Under the pieces are notes generated by a model. It saw only the letters and a program-made list of their open reading frames with translations, was not told the DNA's origin and did no database searches. From CAVVDY01 sp963819645 (GTDB lineage: Bacteria > Acidobacteriota > Terriglobia > Terriglobales > Acidobacteriaceae), in NCBI GenBank assembly GCA_963819645.1, contig CAWFWZ010000004.1, forward strand, positions 1 to 64,000: a DNA stretch of 64,000 bases, in the 5' to 3' direction. A program made the position numbers and the translations under genes. Shown piece after piece: positions 28,573 to 37,271 of this stretch; the first letter of the stretch is position 1, and each line of letters opens with the position of its first letter.

Positions 28573-29428
28573 TGTCGCTGAGCGCGGCGTGCGTGTCTTT
28601 CGGCAGGTGATACGACTCGGCTTCGCTTGGGAACGCGCCCGATTTCACGTCTTCTTTATAGGCGAGTACGGCATTGCTGATCGCGCTGCCCAAGTCGGCG
28701 TAACGGCGGACGAACTTCGCCGCGGGCGCGAAGGTCAATCCCAGCACGTCATGAAATACCAGCACCTGGCCATCGCAATCCGGACCTGCGCCGATGCCGA
28801 TCGTTGGAATCTCCAACTCGCGCGTGATCATCGCCGCAACTTCGCGCGGGATGCCCTCCAGCACGATGCTGCACGCACCGGCACGCTCCAGGGCCACAGC
28901 GTCGCGCATGAGTTGCTCGACCGCATTCAGCGTCTTGCCCTGCACCTTGTAGCCGCCCATCGCATGCAGCGATTGCGGGGTAAGACCGATGTGTCCGACT
29001 ACAGGTATCTCGGCGTCGACTAGGCGTTCGACCAACCGAGCGCGTTTTTCTCCGCCTTCGACTTTGACCGCCTCGGCGCCGCCATTTTTTATGAAGCGCA
29101 CTGCGTTGCGCAGCGTGTCACGTACTTCAACGTGAAACGACGCGTACGGCATGTCAGCAATGAGGAAGGCGTGCTTCACGCCGCGGCGAACCGCGCGGAC
29201 ATGATGCAGCATCTCCTGCATGGTAACGGGCAAGGTGTTCTCGTAGCCCAGCATGACCATGCCCAGTGAGTCGCCTACCAGAATCATGTCGATGCCGGCT
29301 TCGTCGATCAGACGAGCGCTGGGGTAGTCGTATGCCGTGAGGCAGGTGATGAGTTCGTGCCGTTGTTTCTTGTCGAGGAGAGAAGAAGCAGTGACTTTGG
29401 ACCGGAAGTCGCCGGTGGTAATGCTCAC
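28544..29428 (-). CDS. panB: 3-methyl-2-oxobutanoate hydroxymethyltransferase
   Basis: The 294-residue enzyme makes ketopantoate with methylene-tetrahydrofolate as carbon donor. Conserved stretches are LTAYDYPSARLIDEAGIDM, LVGDSLGMVMLGYENTLPVT, DMPYASFHV, KVEGGEKR and IPTIGIGAGPDCDGQVLV. It is the first gene of the pan operon; its stop overlaps the possible start of the next gene. The C-terminus ends in DIAERKHALR. No anomalies seen. Confidence 0.96.
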   Translation of the reverse strand: MSITTGDFRSKVTASSLLDKKQRHELITCLTAYDYPSARLIDEAGIDMILVGDSLGMVMLGYENTLPVTMQEMLHHVRAVRRGVKHAFLIADMPYASFHVEVRDTLRNAVRFIKNGGAEAVKVEGGEKRARLVERLVDAEIPVVGHIGLTPQSLHAMGGYKVQGKTLNAVEQLMRDAVALERAGACSIVLEGIPREVAAMITRELEIPTIGIGAGPDCDGQVLVFHDVLGLTFAPAAKFVRRYADLGSAISNAVLAYKEDVKSGAFPSEAESYHLPKDTHAALSDIAERKHALR

Positions 29429-29568
29429 GATATCCTCCAGTGCAGTTCCGCAACGCGGATACCGCCTGTTGGTGCTGTCACATATTAATCTGATGTCACA
29501 GCCACCGCGAGGATTCTACACCCTCTGGGCTTGCGCAACATATAAATCGCGGGCAGCGGGCGATGCCG

Positions 29569-30024
29569 TCACTGCTCGCCGCTGGAATGGTCGTGCACGA
29601 TGCGCCAGCCTTCGGGAAACTTGCGAAACACAAGCGTGAACAGGCCGTGCGGCTGTTTCCCGTCCGGCATGGTTAACTGCCAGTGGCCGCGCACGAACGC
29701 CGTCTCCGGGCAGAGCTGTTCCACGCTCAAATCGCTGAATTCCAGAGTACCCATCGCCACCCCGTTGGCCTGATAGCGTTGCCGGTAACGATCCAGCGTC
29801 GGCTGCCATCCCTTGGTCGCCGTGACGCCGGAGAAGAACGTCAGCTCTGGGGACTTCCAGTAACCTGCCATGAAGCCTTCTAAATCGTGGCGGTTCCAGG
29901 CGGCCGCCTGGCCATCCATCACCGCGCGAATCTCCTTCGCCGCTTGCAGCGCTTTGCCGACATCGGGCTGCGCAAAGAGAGGGGAGTTCAGGGCAGCGAG
30001 ACAAATCACCAGCACAAGTCGCAT
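29569..30024 (-). CDS. Secreted NTF2-like (SnoaL/DUF4440-type) protein
   Basis: The ATG at 30024 follows GGAGG and starts a signal peptide (LVLVICLAALNSPLFAQ). The rest of the 151 residues fit an NTF2-like cone fold: an N-terminal helix (VMDGQAAAWNRHDLEGFMAGYW), a central SPELTFFSG strand, and a C-terminal TLVFRKFPEGWRIVHDHSS. These proteins often bind small ligands or act as isomerase-like enzymes; function here is unknown. It lies downstream of the SYLF gene but behind that gene's terminator. Confidence 0.75.
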   Translation of the reverse strand: MRLVLVICLAALNSPLFAQPDVGKALQAAKEIRAVMDGQAAAWNRHDLEGFMAGYWKSPELTFFSGVTATKGWQPTLDRYRQRYQANGVAMGTLEFSDLSVEQLCPETAFVRGHWQLTMPDGKQPHGLFTLVFRKFPEGWRIVHDHSSGEQ

Positions 30025-30099
30025 CAGGGAAAGCCTCCGGCTTCGCGGCAGTCTAGCGAATCCGGCACCCCGATGCAAACGTTGCGAAGCAAAGAAAAA

Positions 30100-30121
30100 C
30101 GGCGGGCCGGTTAGCCCACCG
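30100..30121 (-). terminator. Intrinsic terminator after the SYLF gene
   Basis: An 8-bp stem with one G-T pair (CGGTGGGC/GCCCGCCG on the minus strand) and a 6-base loop is followed by TTTTTC. It lies 36 bp beyond the stop at 30157. Confidence 0.75.
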
Positions 30122-30156
30122 CTTCTACATCTCCAGCAACCTGAGTTTCTGGAAAC

Positions 30157-31011
30157 TTACTTGTTGTTTTCCTTCTTCGCTGTCGCTTCGGCGTGCGCAT
30201 TGCGCACGGCAGCGATGAAGCGATCCTTGCCCGACATCGGGTCCTTCACCTGGCCCGTGAGCACAGGACGGAAGCCGACATCGTGTCCGTAATAGCCGGT
30301 CATGGCATCCTGATCGGGTTTCACAACAACGCCATTTAAGATCGCTCCCGCGTACAGACCACGCGAACGCGAGTAGGTCAGGATTTCATTCTGCATCTTC
30401 CAGTTCGTCGAAGCGCTAACTTCACGCCCTACAGGACCGGCGGCCGCGCTGGCGTCTGCACCGATCTTGAATTTGGAGTTGAGCAGCTTCTCGGCACCTT
30501 GCTGGGTCATGAACAGCATGACCAGGTCGGTCGCCTGTCCGCCGATCTGCGCGCCCCAGTTGCCGCCGGTGGCGGTGAAGAACGCAGGTGCGCTCCAGCC
30601 GTTCCCGGTGCGGCAGGTGGCAACGCCACGCCCGTGCTCAGCGCCGAAGATGAATCCTCCCTTAATCATGGAAGGAATAACCGCAACGCATTTGGCATTG
30701 TCCAGCACTTGCTCGGGGATACCGTTGTCCGGTGTGGTCAGAAGCTGATTCAGAACTTTAGCGCCTTCATCCAAGCGGGCCAGGGCCTTTTCATGCTCAG
30801 CGGTGGCGTCGCTACCGGCGTTCTTCGCCTTGTCCTTAGCCGCCTGTGCGGCCATCTCGTCGCTCGTGGCGGCATTACGTTGCTGCTGTTTTGTGTCGGG
30901 GTTGTTAGTGTCGGTACCGCTGGCGTTGCTACTTGCGTTCGAGCTGCTTTGCGCCATCGCCATCAATCCGGACAGCAAAAGCGTGACGAACAAAATTCCG
31001 ATTTTTTTCAT
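30157..31011 (-). CDS. SYLF/Ysc84-domain lipid-binding protein, secreted
   Basis: The ATG at 31011 starts a signal peptide (IGILFVTLLLSGLMAMAQ) and is preceded by GGAGGAG; upstream codons in the ORF are not needed. A Ser/Asn and then Ala/Lys-rich linker of about 70 residues leads to the SYLF domain (about 85-265), with IPEQVLDNAKCVAVIP, GGFIFGAEHGRGVATCR, SAPAFFTATGGNWGAQIGGQ and YSRSRGLYAGAILNG, all hallmark segments. SYLF domains bind phosphoinositides in eukaryotes; bacterial periplasmic members are poorly understood. A terminator follows, so it is monocistronic. Confidence 0.88.
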   Translation of the reverse strand: MKKIGILFVTLLLSGLMAMAQSSSNASSNASGTDTNNPDTKQQQRNAATSDEMAAQAAKDKAKNAGSDATAEHEKALARLDEGAKVLNQLLTTPDNGIPEQVLDNAKCVAVIPSMIKGGFIFGAEHGRGVATCRTGNGWSAPAFFTATGGNWGAQIGGQATDLVMLFMTQQGAEKLLNSKFKIGADASAAAGPVGREVSASTNWKMQNEILTYSRSRGLYAGAILNGVVVKPDQDAMTGYYGHDVGFRPVLTGQVKDPMSGKDRFIAAVRNAHAEATAKKENNK

Positions 31012-31230
31012 AAACTCTGGCTCCTCCGGACACCCGGGATCGACTTTGGCGTTAGTCTTCAAGTACGCCTCTCTTGTAATTGGATAGGAAATCGGGAAGG
31101 AAGTTTGCATCGCGCCCACAAGAATTAAGGCAATAAAGCACTACAACCCTTTGAGCCTCGCATTCATCGCTTCAGGCCGGTTTTTCGCAACCGCAGCCGA
31201 CGGCTGTCATCTACATAGGTGGGTACACCC

Positions 31231-32094
31231 ATGGGAAATACCTTCAAGACAGCTCTGCTTTTGACGGCAATGACGCTCTTTCTGCTCTTCGTTGGGCAGA
31301 TGTTTGGCGGCACGCGCGGCCTGGAACTGGCCCTGGTCTTCGCCGTCGTCATGAATTTTGCTTCGTACTTTTTCAGCGACAAAATCGCGCTCGCCATGTA
31401 TCGCGCCCAACCGGCCACGCGCGAGCAGTTGCCGCGCGTCTACGCGATAGTTGAGCGACTCTCGCAGAAGATGGGCATTCCCATGCCGAAAATTTACGTC
31501 ATACCGACCGACTCGCCCAACGCATTCGCAACCGGCCGTAATCCTCAGCACGCATCGGTCGCGGCGACACAAGGCATTCTTGACCTGCTGAACGACGACG
31601 AACTGGAAGGCGTGCTGGCGCATGAATTGGGACACGTACGTAATCGCGACATCCTGATCAGCTCCATCGCCGCGACACTCGCAGGAGCCATCACCTTTCT
31701 GGCGCGCATGGGATTCTGGTTTGGCGGAAATCGTGACGACCGCGAGGGCGGCGGCATGATGGGCTTGTTGATGTTGATCCTTGCGCCCATCGCGGCAGCA
31801 TTGATTCAACTTGCGGTGTCGCGCTCGCGTGAGTACCAGGCGGATGAAACGGGCGCACATCTCACCGGAAATCCTTACGCACTGGCAAGCGCCTTGGCTA
31901 AGCTCGACGCCTACTCGAAGCGCGTTCCCATGGTGGCGTCGCCGTCAACGGCGCACCTGTTCATCGTGGCTCCCAAGTTGTTAGGAGTGAGCTTCGCCAG
32001 TCTATTTTCGACGCACCCACCGATCGCCGACCGCATTCAGCGGCTGACTGGGCAATCTCCGGAAGTGTACGGCGTACAATCGCGCCAAGCGTAA
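31231..32094 (+). CDS. htpX: HtpX-family membrane zinc protease
   Basis: The 287-residue M48 protease has N-terminal membrane helices (ALLLTAMTLFLLFVGQMF and LALVFAVVMNFASYFF), the zinc motif AHELGHVRNRD, and a second pair of helices after it. EYQADETGAHL supplies the third zinc ligand. It degrades damaged inner-membrane proteins. The ATG at 31231 is used rather than the GTG at 31219 since it follows AGGTGG at a better distance and matches the usual N-terminus. It ends just before a repeat-rich region with a transposase. Confidence 0.94.
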   Translation: MGNTFKTALLLTAMTLFLLFVGQMFGGTRGLELALVFAVVMNFASYFFSDKIALAMYRAQPATREQLPRVYAIVERLSQKMGIPMPKIYVIPTDSPNAFATGRNPQHASVAATQGILDLLNDDELEGVLAHELGHVRNRDILISSIAATLAGAITFLARMGFWFGGNRDDREGGGMMGLLMLILAPIAAALIQLAVSRSREYQADETGAHLTGNPYALASALAKLDAYSKRVPMVASPSTAHLFIVAPKLLGVSFASLFSTHPPIADRIQRLTGQSPEVYGVQSRQA

Positions 32095-32107
32095 GAGCAG
32101 ATTTTCA

Positions 32108-32165
32108 GCACGGAGAACACGGAGAATTTAGAAGTTGAATTTTCTCTGTGTCTCCGTGCCTCTGT
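32108..32165. repeat. Hairpin of the ACGGAGAACACGGAG repeat
   Basis: ACGGAGAACACGGAGAATTT is followed at once by its near reverse complement AATTTTCTCTGTGTCTCCGT, making a long imperfect hairpin after htpX. A related copy, CACGGAGGCACGGAGAGCAC, lies at about 46645. Confidence 0.65.
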
Positions 32166-32246
32166 GGATCGCGCCCTCGGCACGGCACAAACCTAGCGGG
32201 TGGAGCGCCGCTTCACCTCGGCATATACCTCGCCCGCCGACATCCG

Positions 32247-32337
32247 ACGCGCCTCGGGCGCAGCATAAGAAAGCCCAGCGCTTCAGTGCTGGGAAAGGGA
32301 TCGCCAACAACCCGAGTCCCCCGGGGACGCCACAAAC
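32247..32337. repeat. Left REP-like arm flanking the Y1 transposase
   Basis: This 91-bp sequence is the reverse complement, at roughly 85 percent identity by eye, of 32832-32924. It contains two internal palindromes, GCGCCTCGGGCGC and CCCAGCGCTTCAGTGCTGGG, and ends 53 bp before the transposase start. Confidence 0.85.
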
Positions 32338-32390
32338 GCCTGTGCGCAGCATCACCGAAGTGCCACAAGCAGCCCATCTACCATGTTCCC

Positions 32391-32828
32391 ATGCCCCACG
32401 CATTAATCTCCAACCTGGTGCATTGCACATTCAGCACGAAGAACCGCGAAGATTCGATCTCTGATCCACCTACGCTCGCTCGGTACTTCGGAGGCGTGGC
32501 AAAGGGCAAGGGAATCCCGCTGATCATAGCCGGCGGGACAAAAAACCATGTTCACGTACTAATCGCTCTGCCGGCTGCGATGTCGCTCTCCCGCGCAATT
32601 CAGGACTTGAAGGGTAACAGTTCTAGATGGCTCAATAGGCAAGGGTCTGATTTTGCATGGCAAGAAGGCTATGCGGGGTTCAGCGTGAGTCCAACGAGCA
32701 AGCGTGCCGTGATGCGCTACATCGCCAACCAGGAGAAACACCACGCAACGACAAGCTTCGAAGACGAGTTGAAAGAGATGCTCAAGAAATCGGGCATCGA
32801 ATACGATCCACGTTTCGTACTTGGGTGA
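32391..32828 (+). CDS. Y1-type transposase of the REP-associated (RAYT/IS200-like) group
   Basis: The 145-residue product begins MPHALISNLVHCTFSTKNRE and has the metal-binding HxH motif in NHVHVLI (about residue 55), the following AIQDLKGNSSRWLN helix, and the catalytic-type tyrosine in MRYIANQEKHH near residue 115. This is the HUH single-strand transposase architecture, at the usual length of single-domain TnpA or RAYT proteins. It lies between 91-bp inverted arms that carry REP-like palindromes, ending 3 bp before the right arm. RAYTs are thought to move or maintain such palindromes. The frame is intact. Confidence 0.88.
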   Translation: MPHALISNLVHCTFSTKNREDSISDPPTLARYFGGVAKGKGIPLIIAGGTKNHVHVLIALPAAMSLSRAIQDLKGNSSRWLNRQGSDFAWQEGYAGFSVSPTSKRAVMRYIANQEKHHATTSFEDELKEMLKKSGIEYDPRFVLG

Positions 32829-32831
32829 GCG

Positions 32832-32924
32832 GTTTGTGCCGTCCCCGGGGGACTCGCGAATCATTTTCGATCCCTTTCCCAGCGCTGAAGCGCTGGGCTT
32901 TCTTATGTTGCGCCCGAGGCGCGT
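32832..32924. repeat. Right REP-like arm flanking the Y1 transposase
   Basis: Inverted copy of 32247-32337, starting 3 bp after the transposase stop. It has the palindromes CCCAGCGCTGAAGCGCTGGG and GCGCCCGAGGCGC in the opposite order. A third, shorter copy follows at 33014. Confidence 0.85.
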
Positions 32925-33013
32925 TCGGTATTTGGTGCCTGCTTCTCGCTTTTCTGTGGGCGGCGTCTGTGTCGTGCCCGAGGCACTCGCAACCTTCAAT
33001 CACGCTCCCCCAC

Positions 33014-33054
33014 CGCTGAAGCGCTGGGCTTTCTTATGCCGCGCCCGAGGCGCG
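33014..33054. repeat. Third, partial REP-like copy in the same orientation as the right arm
   Basis: This 41-bp stretch matches 32883-32923 with few changes and keeps both palindromic halves (CGCTGAAGCGCTGGG and GCGCCCGAGGCGCG). It lies between the transposase unit and proS. Confidence 0.8.
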
Positions 33055-33176
33055 GTTAACCATCCGCAAACTTGACGCCTTGAAATGAATCATCCGTTCA
33101 TTCTCACGGACCTCTGTGGTGAACCGTTCCTTCCCTTACAATTAAGAGATTCACTTACAGGAACCAAATACCCACT

Positions 33177-35013
33177 ATGCATCGCTGGTCTCAGCTCTTC
33201 ATTCCTACGCTGCGCGAAGCTCCGGCCGACGCCGAAGTCGCCAGCCACAAGTTTCTTGTCCGCGCGGGATACATTCGCCAACTTGCCGCCGGACTTTATT
33301 CGTTCCTCTTTCTCGGCAATCGCACGCTGGTGCGCATCACCCAGATCGTGCGCGAGGAGATGGATCGCATCGGCCAGGAGTTTTATCTTCCCGGCGCTGC
33401 ATCCGCGCGAGATTTGGGAGGCGAGTGGCCGCTGGCAGGTGATGGGCGACAACATGTTTCGCCTGAAAGACCGCGGCGGGCGCGACCTCTGCCTCGGCAT
33501 GACGGAAGAAGAGGTCATGACCGAGATCGCGCGCAAGGAGCTGCGCAGCTACAAGCAGCTGCCGCAGATCTGGTATCAGATTCAGCAGAAGTTTCGCGAT
33601 GAGCCGCGTCCCAAGTCGGGCCTGCTGCGCGTGCGCCAGTTCACCATGAAGGATTCTTATTCTTTCGATCTTGATGCCGCCGGCCTCGATGTCAGCTACA
33701 AGAAACACTACGACGCGTATTGCCGCATCTTCGATCGCTGCGGATTGAAGTATGTCGTGGTCGAAGCGCACTCGGGCGCGATGGGCGGCTCGCAGTCGCA
33801 CGAGTTCATGGTCTACACCGACGCGGGCGAAGACTTCGTCGTGAGCTGTCCGAGTTGCAACTATGCGGCAAACCTGGAGAAGGCCACGTCGAAGCTGGCG
33901 CCGGTTGCAGAACTCGCTCCTACGGGTGACGGCAAACCTGAGCTGGTACATACACCGGGGAAAGGCGCCATCGCCGATGTGGCCGAATTCCTGAAGGTCG
34001 CGCCGAACCAGGACATCAAGGTCGTGGCTTACATGGCGCTGCTGCGGGACACAAATCCCAAGGCCGCGCCACGCAAGCCATTGCCGGTGGCCGTCTTCTT
34101 GCGTGGCGATCACACGGTCAATGAAGCCAAGCTGCACGCGGTGCTTACGCAGGCGTTGGACCAGAGTTCCGGCTCGGGCGTGAACATCACTGAGATTCGC
34201 CCCATGCATCCGGAAGAGGTGCAGGCGTCGTTCAATGCTCCCGGCGGATTTCTGGGGCCTGTGGGACTGGAGATCTCCGCGAAGCCCATGACTTCGGGGC
34301 TGACGGTAATCGTGGATGATGGCCTGCTGGGGCGCGAGAACATGATTTGCGGCGCTAATAAGCTGGACTACCACTTGCGCAACGTAACGCCCGGCCGCGA
34401 CTTCAAGTGGAATCTCCAGGCTGACGTTCGCAACGCGGTTGAAGGCGACATCTGCCCGAACTGCGACCATGCGCTGAAGGTCGCCAAGGCCGTCGAGATC
34501 GGGCACATCTTCAAACTCGGCGACAAATACACGACGACGATGGGCGCGCGCGTGCTCGACGAGAACGGCAAAGAAGTCACGCCTGTCATGGGCAGCTACG
34601 GCATCGGCCTGGAGCGCATTCTCACGTCGTGCATCGAGCAGAACAACGATGCGAATGGCTTCTGGCTGCCGGCGAGCATCGCGCCGTTTCATGTCGTAGT
34701 TGTGCCGACAAATACTACGGATGAGACGATTAACTCAGGCGCAATCGGCATTGCTCACAGGCTTGAAGATGCTGGCATTGACGTGCTTCTCGACGACCGA
34801 GATGAGCGCCCGGGCGTGAAGTTCAAAGATGCCGATCTAGTTGGAATTCCCTACCGGATTAATGTAGGCAAGAAGTTGGCGGAAGGCATGATCGAAGTGG
34901 TGACCCGCGCCACCAGCACGCGCGAAGACGTGGGCGCCGCCGAAGTCGTGACCCATTTGCAGGAGCTGCTATCGGCAGATGGCGTCTCGAGCAAGACCGT
35001 GAGCCATCCTTAA
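33177..35013 (+). CDS. proS: Prolyl-tRNA synthetase (bacterial type with editing insertion), frameshifted
   Basis: The start MHRWSQLFIPTLREAPADAE is typical of bacterial ProRS. After QEFYLP the ORF changes frame; removing one G near 33393 restores ALHPREIWEASGRW (motif 1 region), giving 611 residues. Motif 2 is seen around RVRQFTMKDSYSFD and motif 3 in GSYGIGLERIL. The middle insertion (about residues 225-400) is the YbaK-like editing domain that hydrolyses Ala-tRNA(Pro). The anticodon-binding domain closes the protein. The first 70 residues are in one frame and the remainder in another. Confidence 0.93.
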
Positions 35014-35067
35014 CGTCAAAACCAGCACCTCACTGGAGTGTCAACCTTGCGGGTTGGCACTCCCCAA

Positions 35068-35466
35068 ATGCGAAGACCTACCTTTATCGTCGCCGAACCT
35101 GAGCCCGATCAGGCGATCTCCAGCCGAAAGCTGCTGCTGGAAACGTTCAAGTTCAACGTAATCACTGCCCATTCTGAGCCGGAGATGCTGGAACTACTCA
35201 CCGCATTTCCGAACGTCGACGCTGTGATTCTTCATGACGACACTCCCGGATCGACGATCCAGGAACTGGTTCATAACGTAAAACAGCGGTGTCCGGGAAT
35301 GAATGTTGTTGCGTTAAATCCGGGAGGAGATAGACGAAGCCGCCTGGCCGACCATGTTGTGAACAGCCACAGCCCGGAAGAGCTGCTTCATCTCCTACAA
35401 ACTCTTTTTGGCGACCCACGAAAGATTGATGGAGTGGGCAAGCAGTTGCCGGGAGACATCAAATAG
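35068..35466 (+). CDS. Receiver-like (CheY-fold) protein, possibly degenerate
   Basis: The product (132 residues from the ATG; a GTG 10 codons earlier at 35038 is also possible) shows the pattern of a response-regulator receiver: RPTFIVAEPEPDQAISSRKLL as first strand and helix, DAVILHDDTPG with an acidic pair where the phospho-acceptor lies, and MNVVALNP with a non-standard residue where Thr/Ser is expected. The C-terminal Lys region is unclear. No output domain or histidine kinase is nearby. It follows proS by about 50 bp and may be co-transcribed with it. Confidence 0.6.
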   Translation: MRRPTFIVAEPEPDQAISSRKLLLETFKFNVITAHSEPEMLELLTAFPNVDAVILHDDTPGSTIQELVHNVKQRCPGMNVVALNPGGDRRSRLADHVVNSHSPEELLHLLQTLFGDPRKIDGVGKQLPGDIK

Positions 35467-35699
35467 CGGCCTTCAATCCATCCTCAGGCGCCATGTAGAG
35501 CGTGAAAATCGGCTTAATCCGATCAAATTTTCTTGGTTTCGCGCTAAAACATGCCTCCGCGAGCATCGAAAACGGCCGGTTCCGGGACGTCAGTCAATAT
35601 TCATCGAAACTGACTCTGCTCCCACGAAGCTTAAAGCACCCCGATTTAGAGCGCGAAATTGGCCCATTTTAACGTCGGAATCTGCCGAATTCGCGCACT

Positions 35700-37153
35700 T
35701 TAGGGCTCTTCCTGCGTGGTTTCGATCCGCTTAACCTGCGAGGTGAACCGGCCGCGGCTCAGCTCGGTGCGAACCATATCTCCGCTCTTGAGCTGGGAGC
35801 CTTCCTTGATCAGCGATCCATTTTCATCGAAGACCAAAGCGTAGCCACGCTCCAAGACGGCTTTCGGCGACAAGGCGTGAAGACTGCGATCCAGCCCCAG
35901 CAACTGCGACCGCCTTTGCAACATGAGCGTCTCTGTGGAGCGGCCAAGCGATGCGACTGGTTGATTCAATCGCTCACGCCGCCGCCCAAGAAAATCGGAC
36001 ATGGCCGTTGCCAGCGCGCCCTCACGATCACCCAACTCGCGCCTGACATTGCCAAGCCGAATCCGCATGTCGTGATGGCGCAGACGCGAATCCAGCAATT
36101 CAAGCTCACGGCGCACTCGGGTAAGAATCTGCGCCTCGGCCCGCACCATGCGATGGAGCCGATCATCGAGCCGTTGCTCGCGGCGCGCGATGGAGTCCTT
36201 CATCCGCGCGAACGACGGGTGCTGCGTCAGACGCGAGAGCGCAGTACGTGCCAGCAACAGCCTGTATTGCAATGACTTCAGCAGTCGCTTGTGCAAAGTG
36301 TAGAGGCGCTCATCCAGTTCCTGCTTGGCAGCCGACAACGATCTCGGCGGCTTCGGACGGAGTCGCGGCCCGGCGATCGGCAACGAAGTCGCAGATGGTG
36401 AAATCCGTCTCGTGTCCAATAGCAGAAATCACCGGTACCTTCGACGCGGCGATGGTGCGCGCCAGTCCCTCATCGTTAAAGGCGAAAAGATCTTCGAGTG
36501 AGCCTCCGCCACGAGCAACGATGATTACGTCCACCTTTCCGTGGCGATTCAGGTAACGCACCCCGGCGCTCACCTCGCCCGCCGCAGCTTCTCCCTGCAC
36601 CTGCGCGGGATAAATCAGAACGTTCACCGACTCATGCCGCCGCTGAAGTATGTTCAGGATGTCGCGCAGCGCGGCCGCCCTCGACGAAGTGACAAGACCA
36701 ATTCGTCGCGGAAGCGTTGGTATCGGTTTCTTGCGCTCAGCTATCAAAAAGCCCCTCAGCCGCCAGCTTGGCCTTGAGCTGCTCGAACGCGAGTTGCAGC
36801 GCTCCGGCACCTTTCGGTTCGAGGAACTCTGCCTGAAGCTGTAGCTCGCCGCGCTCTTCATAGACGGTTATTCTGCCGCGGATAATGACCTGCATTCCAT
36901 TTTCGGGCCGGAAACGTAGTAGCCTGGCCTGGCTTCGCCACAGCACGACGCGGAGCTGCGCCGCGCCATCCTTCAGGGTGAAGTAGACATGGCCGGACTC
37001 GGCGGGACGGTAGCTGGAAATCTCTCCCTCGACGTAAATATCTGTAAATGAACGCTCTAGCTCGGTTCGTACCGTGGTGACGAGCTCCCGGACGGCATAG
37101 ATTTTGCGGGAGGGAGCGGCGAAAGTGAGCCCGAGTTGTTCGCTGATGCCCAT
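35700..37153 (-). CDS. xseA: Exodeoxyribonuclease VII large subunit, frameshifted twice
   Basis: The N-terminal OB-fold domain (VRELVTTVRTELERSFTDIYVEGEISSY, then GHVYFTLKD) is followed by the catalytic core with RIGLVTSSRAAALRDILNIL and DVIIVARGGGSLEDLFAFNDE, and a coiled-coil C-terminus ending ALSPKAVLERGYALV. Three frames are used; one extra base near 36742 and one near 36332 explain the breaks. Repaired length is about 483 residues, normal for XseA. With XseB it degrades single-stranded DNA; xseB is not seen beside it. It is divergent from aroDE over 118 bp. Confidence 0.92.
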
Positions 37154-37227
37154 CAGAATAGAGCAGTTAGTCGTCTTTCCTGAGGTACCTTGCTCGGCAC
37201 ACAAGACGAAGTCTCACAACAATACAG

Positions 37228-37257
37228 TTGCAACATCCGAGGTGCAACTTGTAGTAT
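37228..37257 (+). promoter_or_regulatory. Candidate promoter of aroDE
   Basis: TTGCAA (37228-37233) and TAGTAT (37252-37257) are separated by 18 bp, 15 bases before the aroDE ATG. GTTGCA and TGCAAC also form a short inverted repeat across the -35 region. The match is moderate. Confidence 0.35.
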
Positions 37258-37271
37258 CGGGGCGCCTATAC

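Noticed and set aside
32108..33060. CRISPR array
   Set aside because: Repeats are inverted, unevenly spaced and palindromic, with a transposase between them; no regular spacers.
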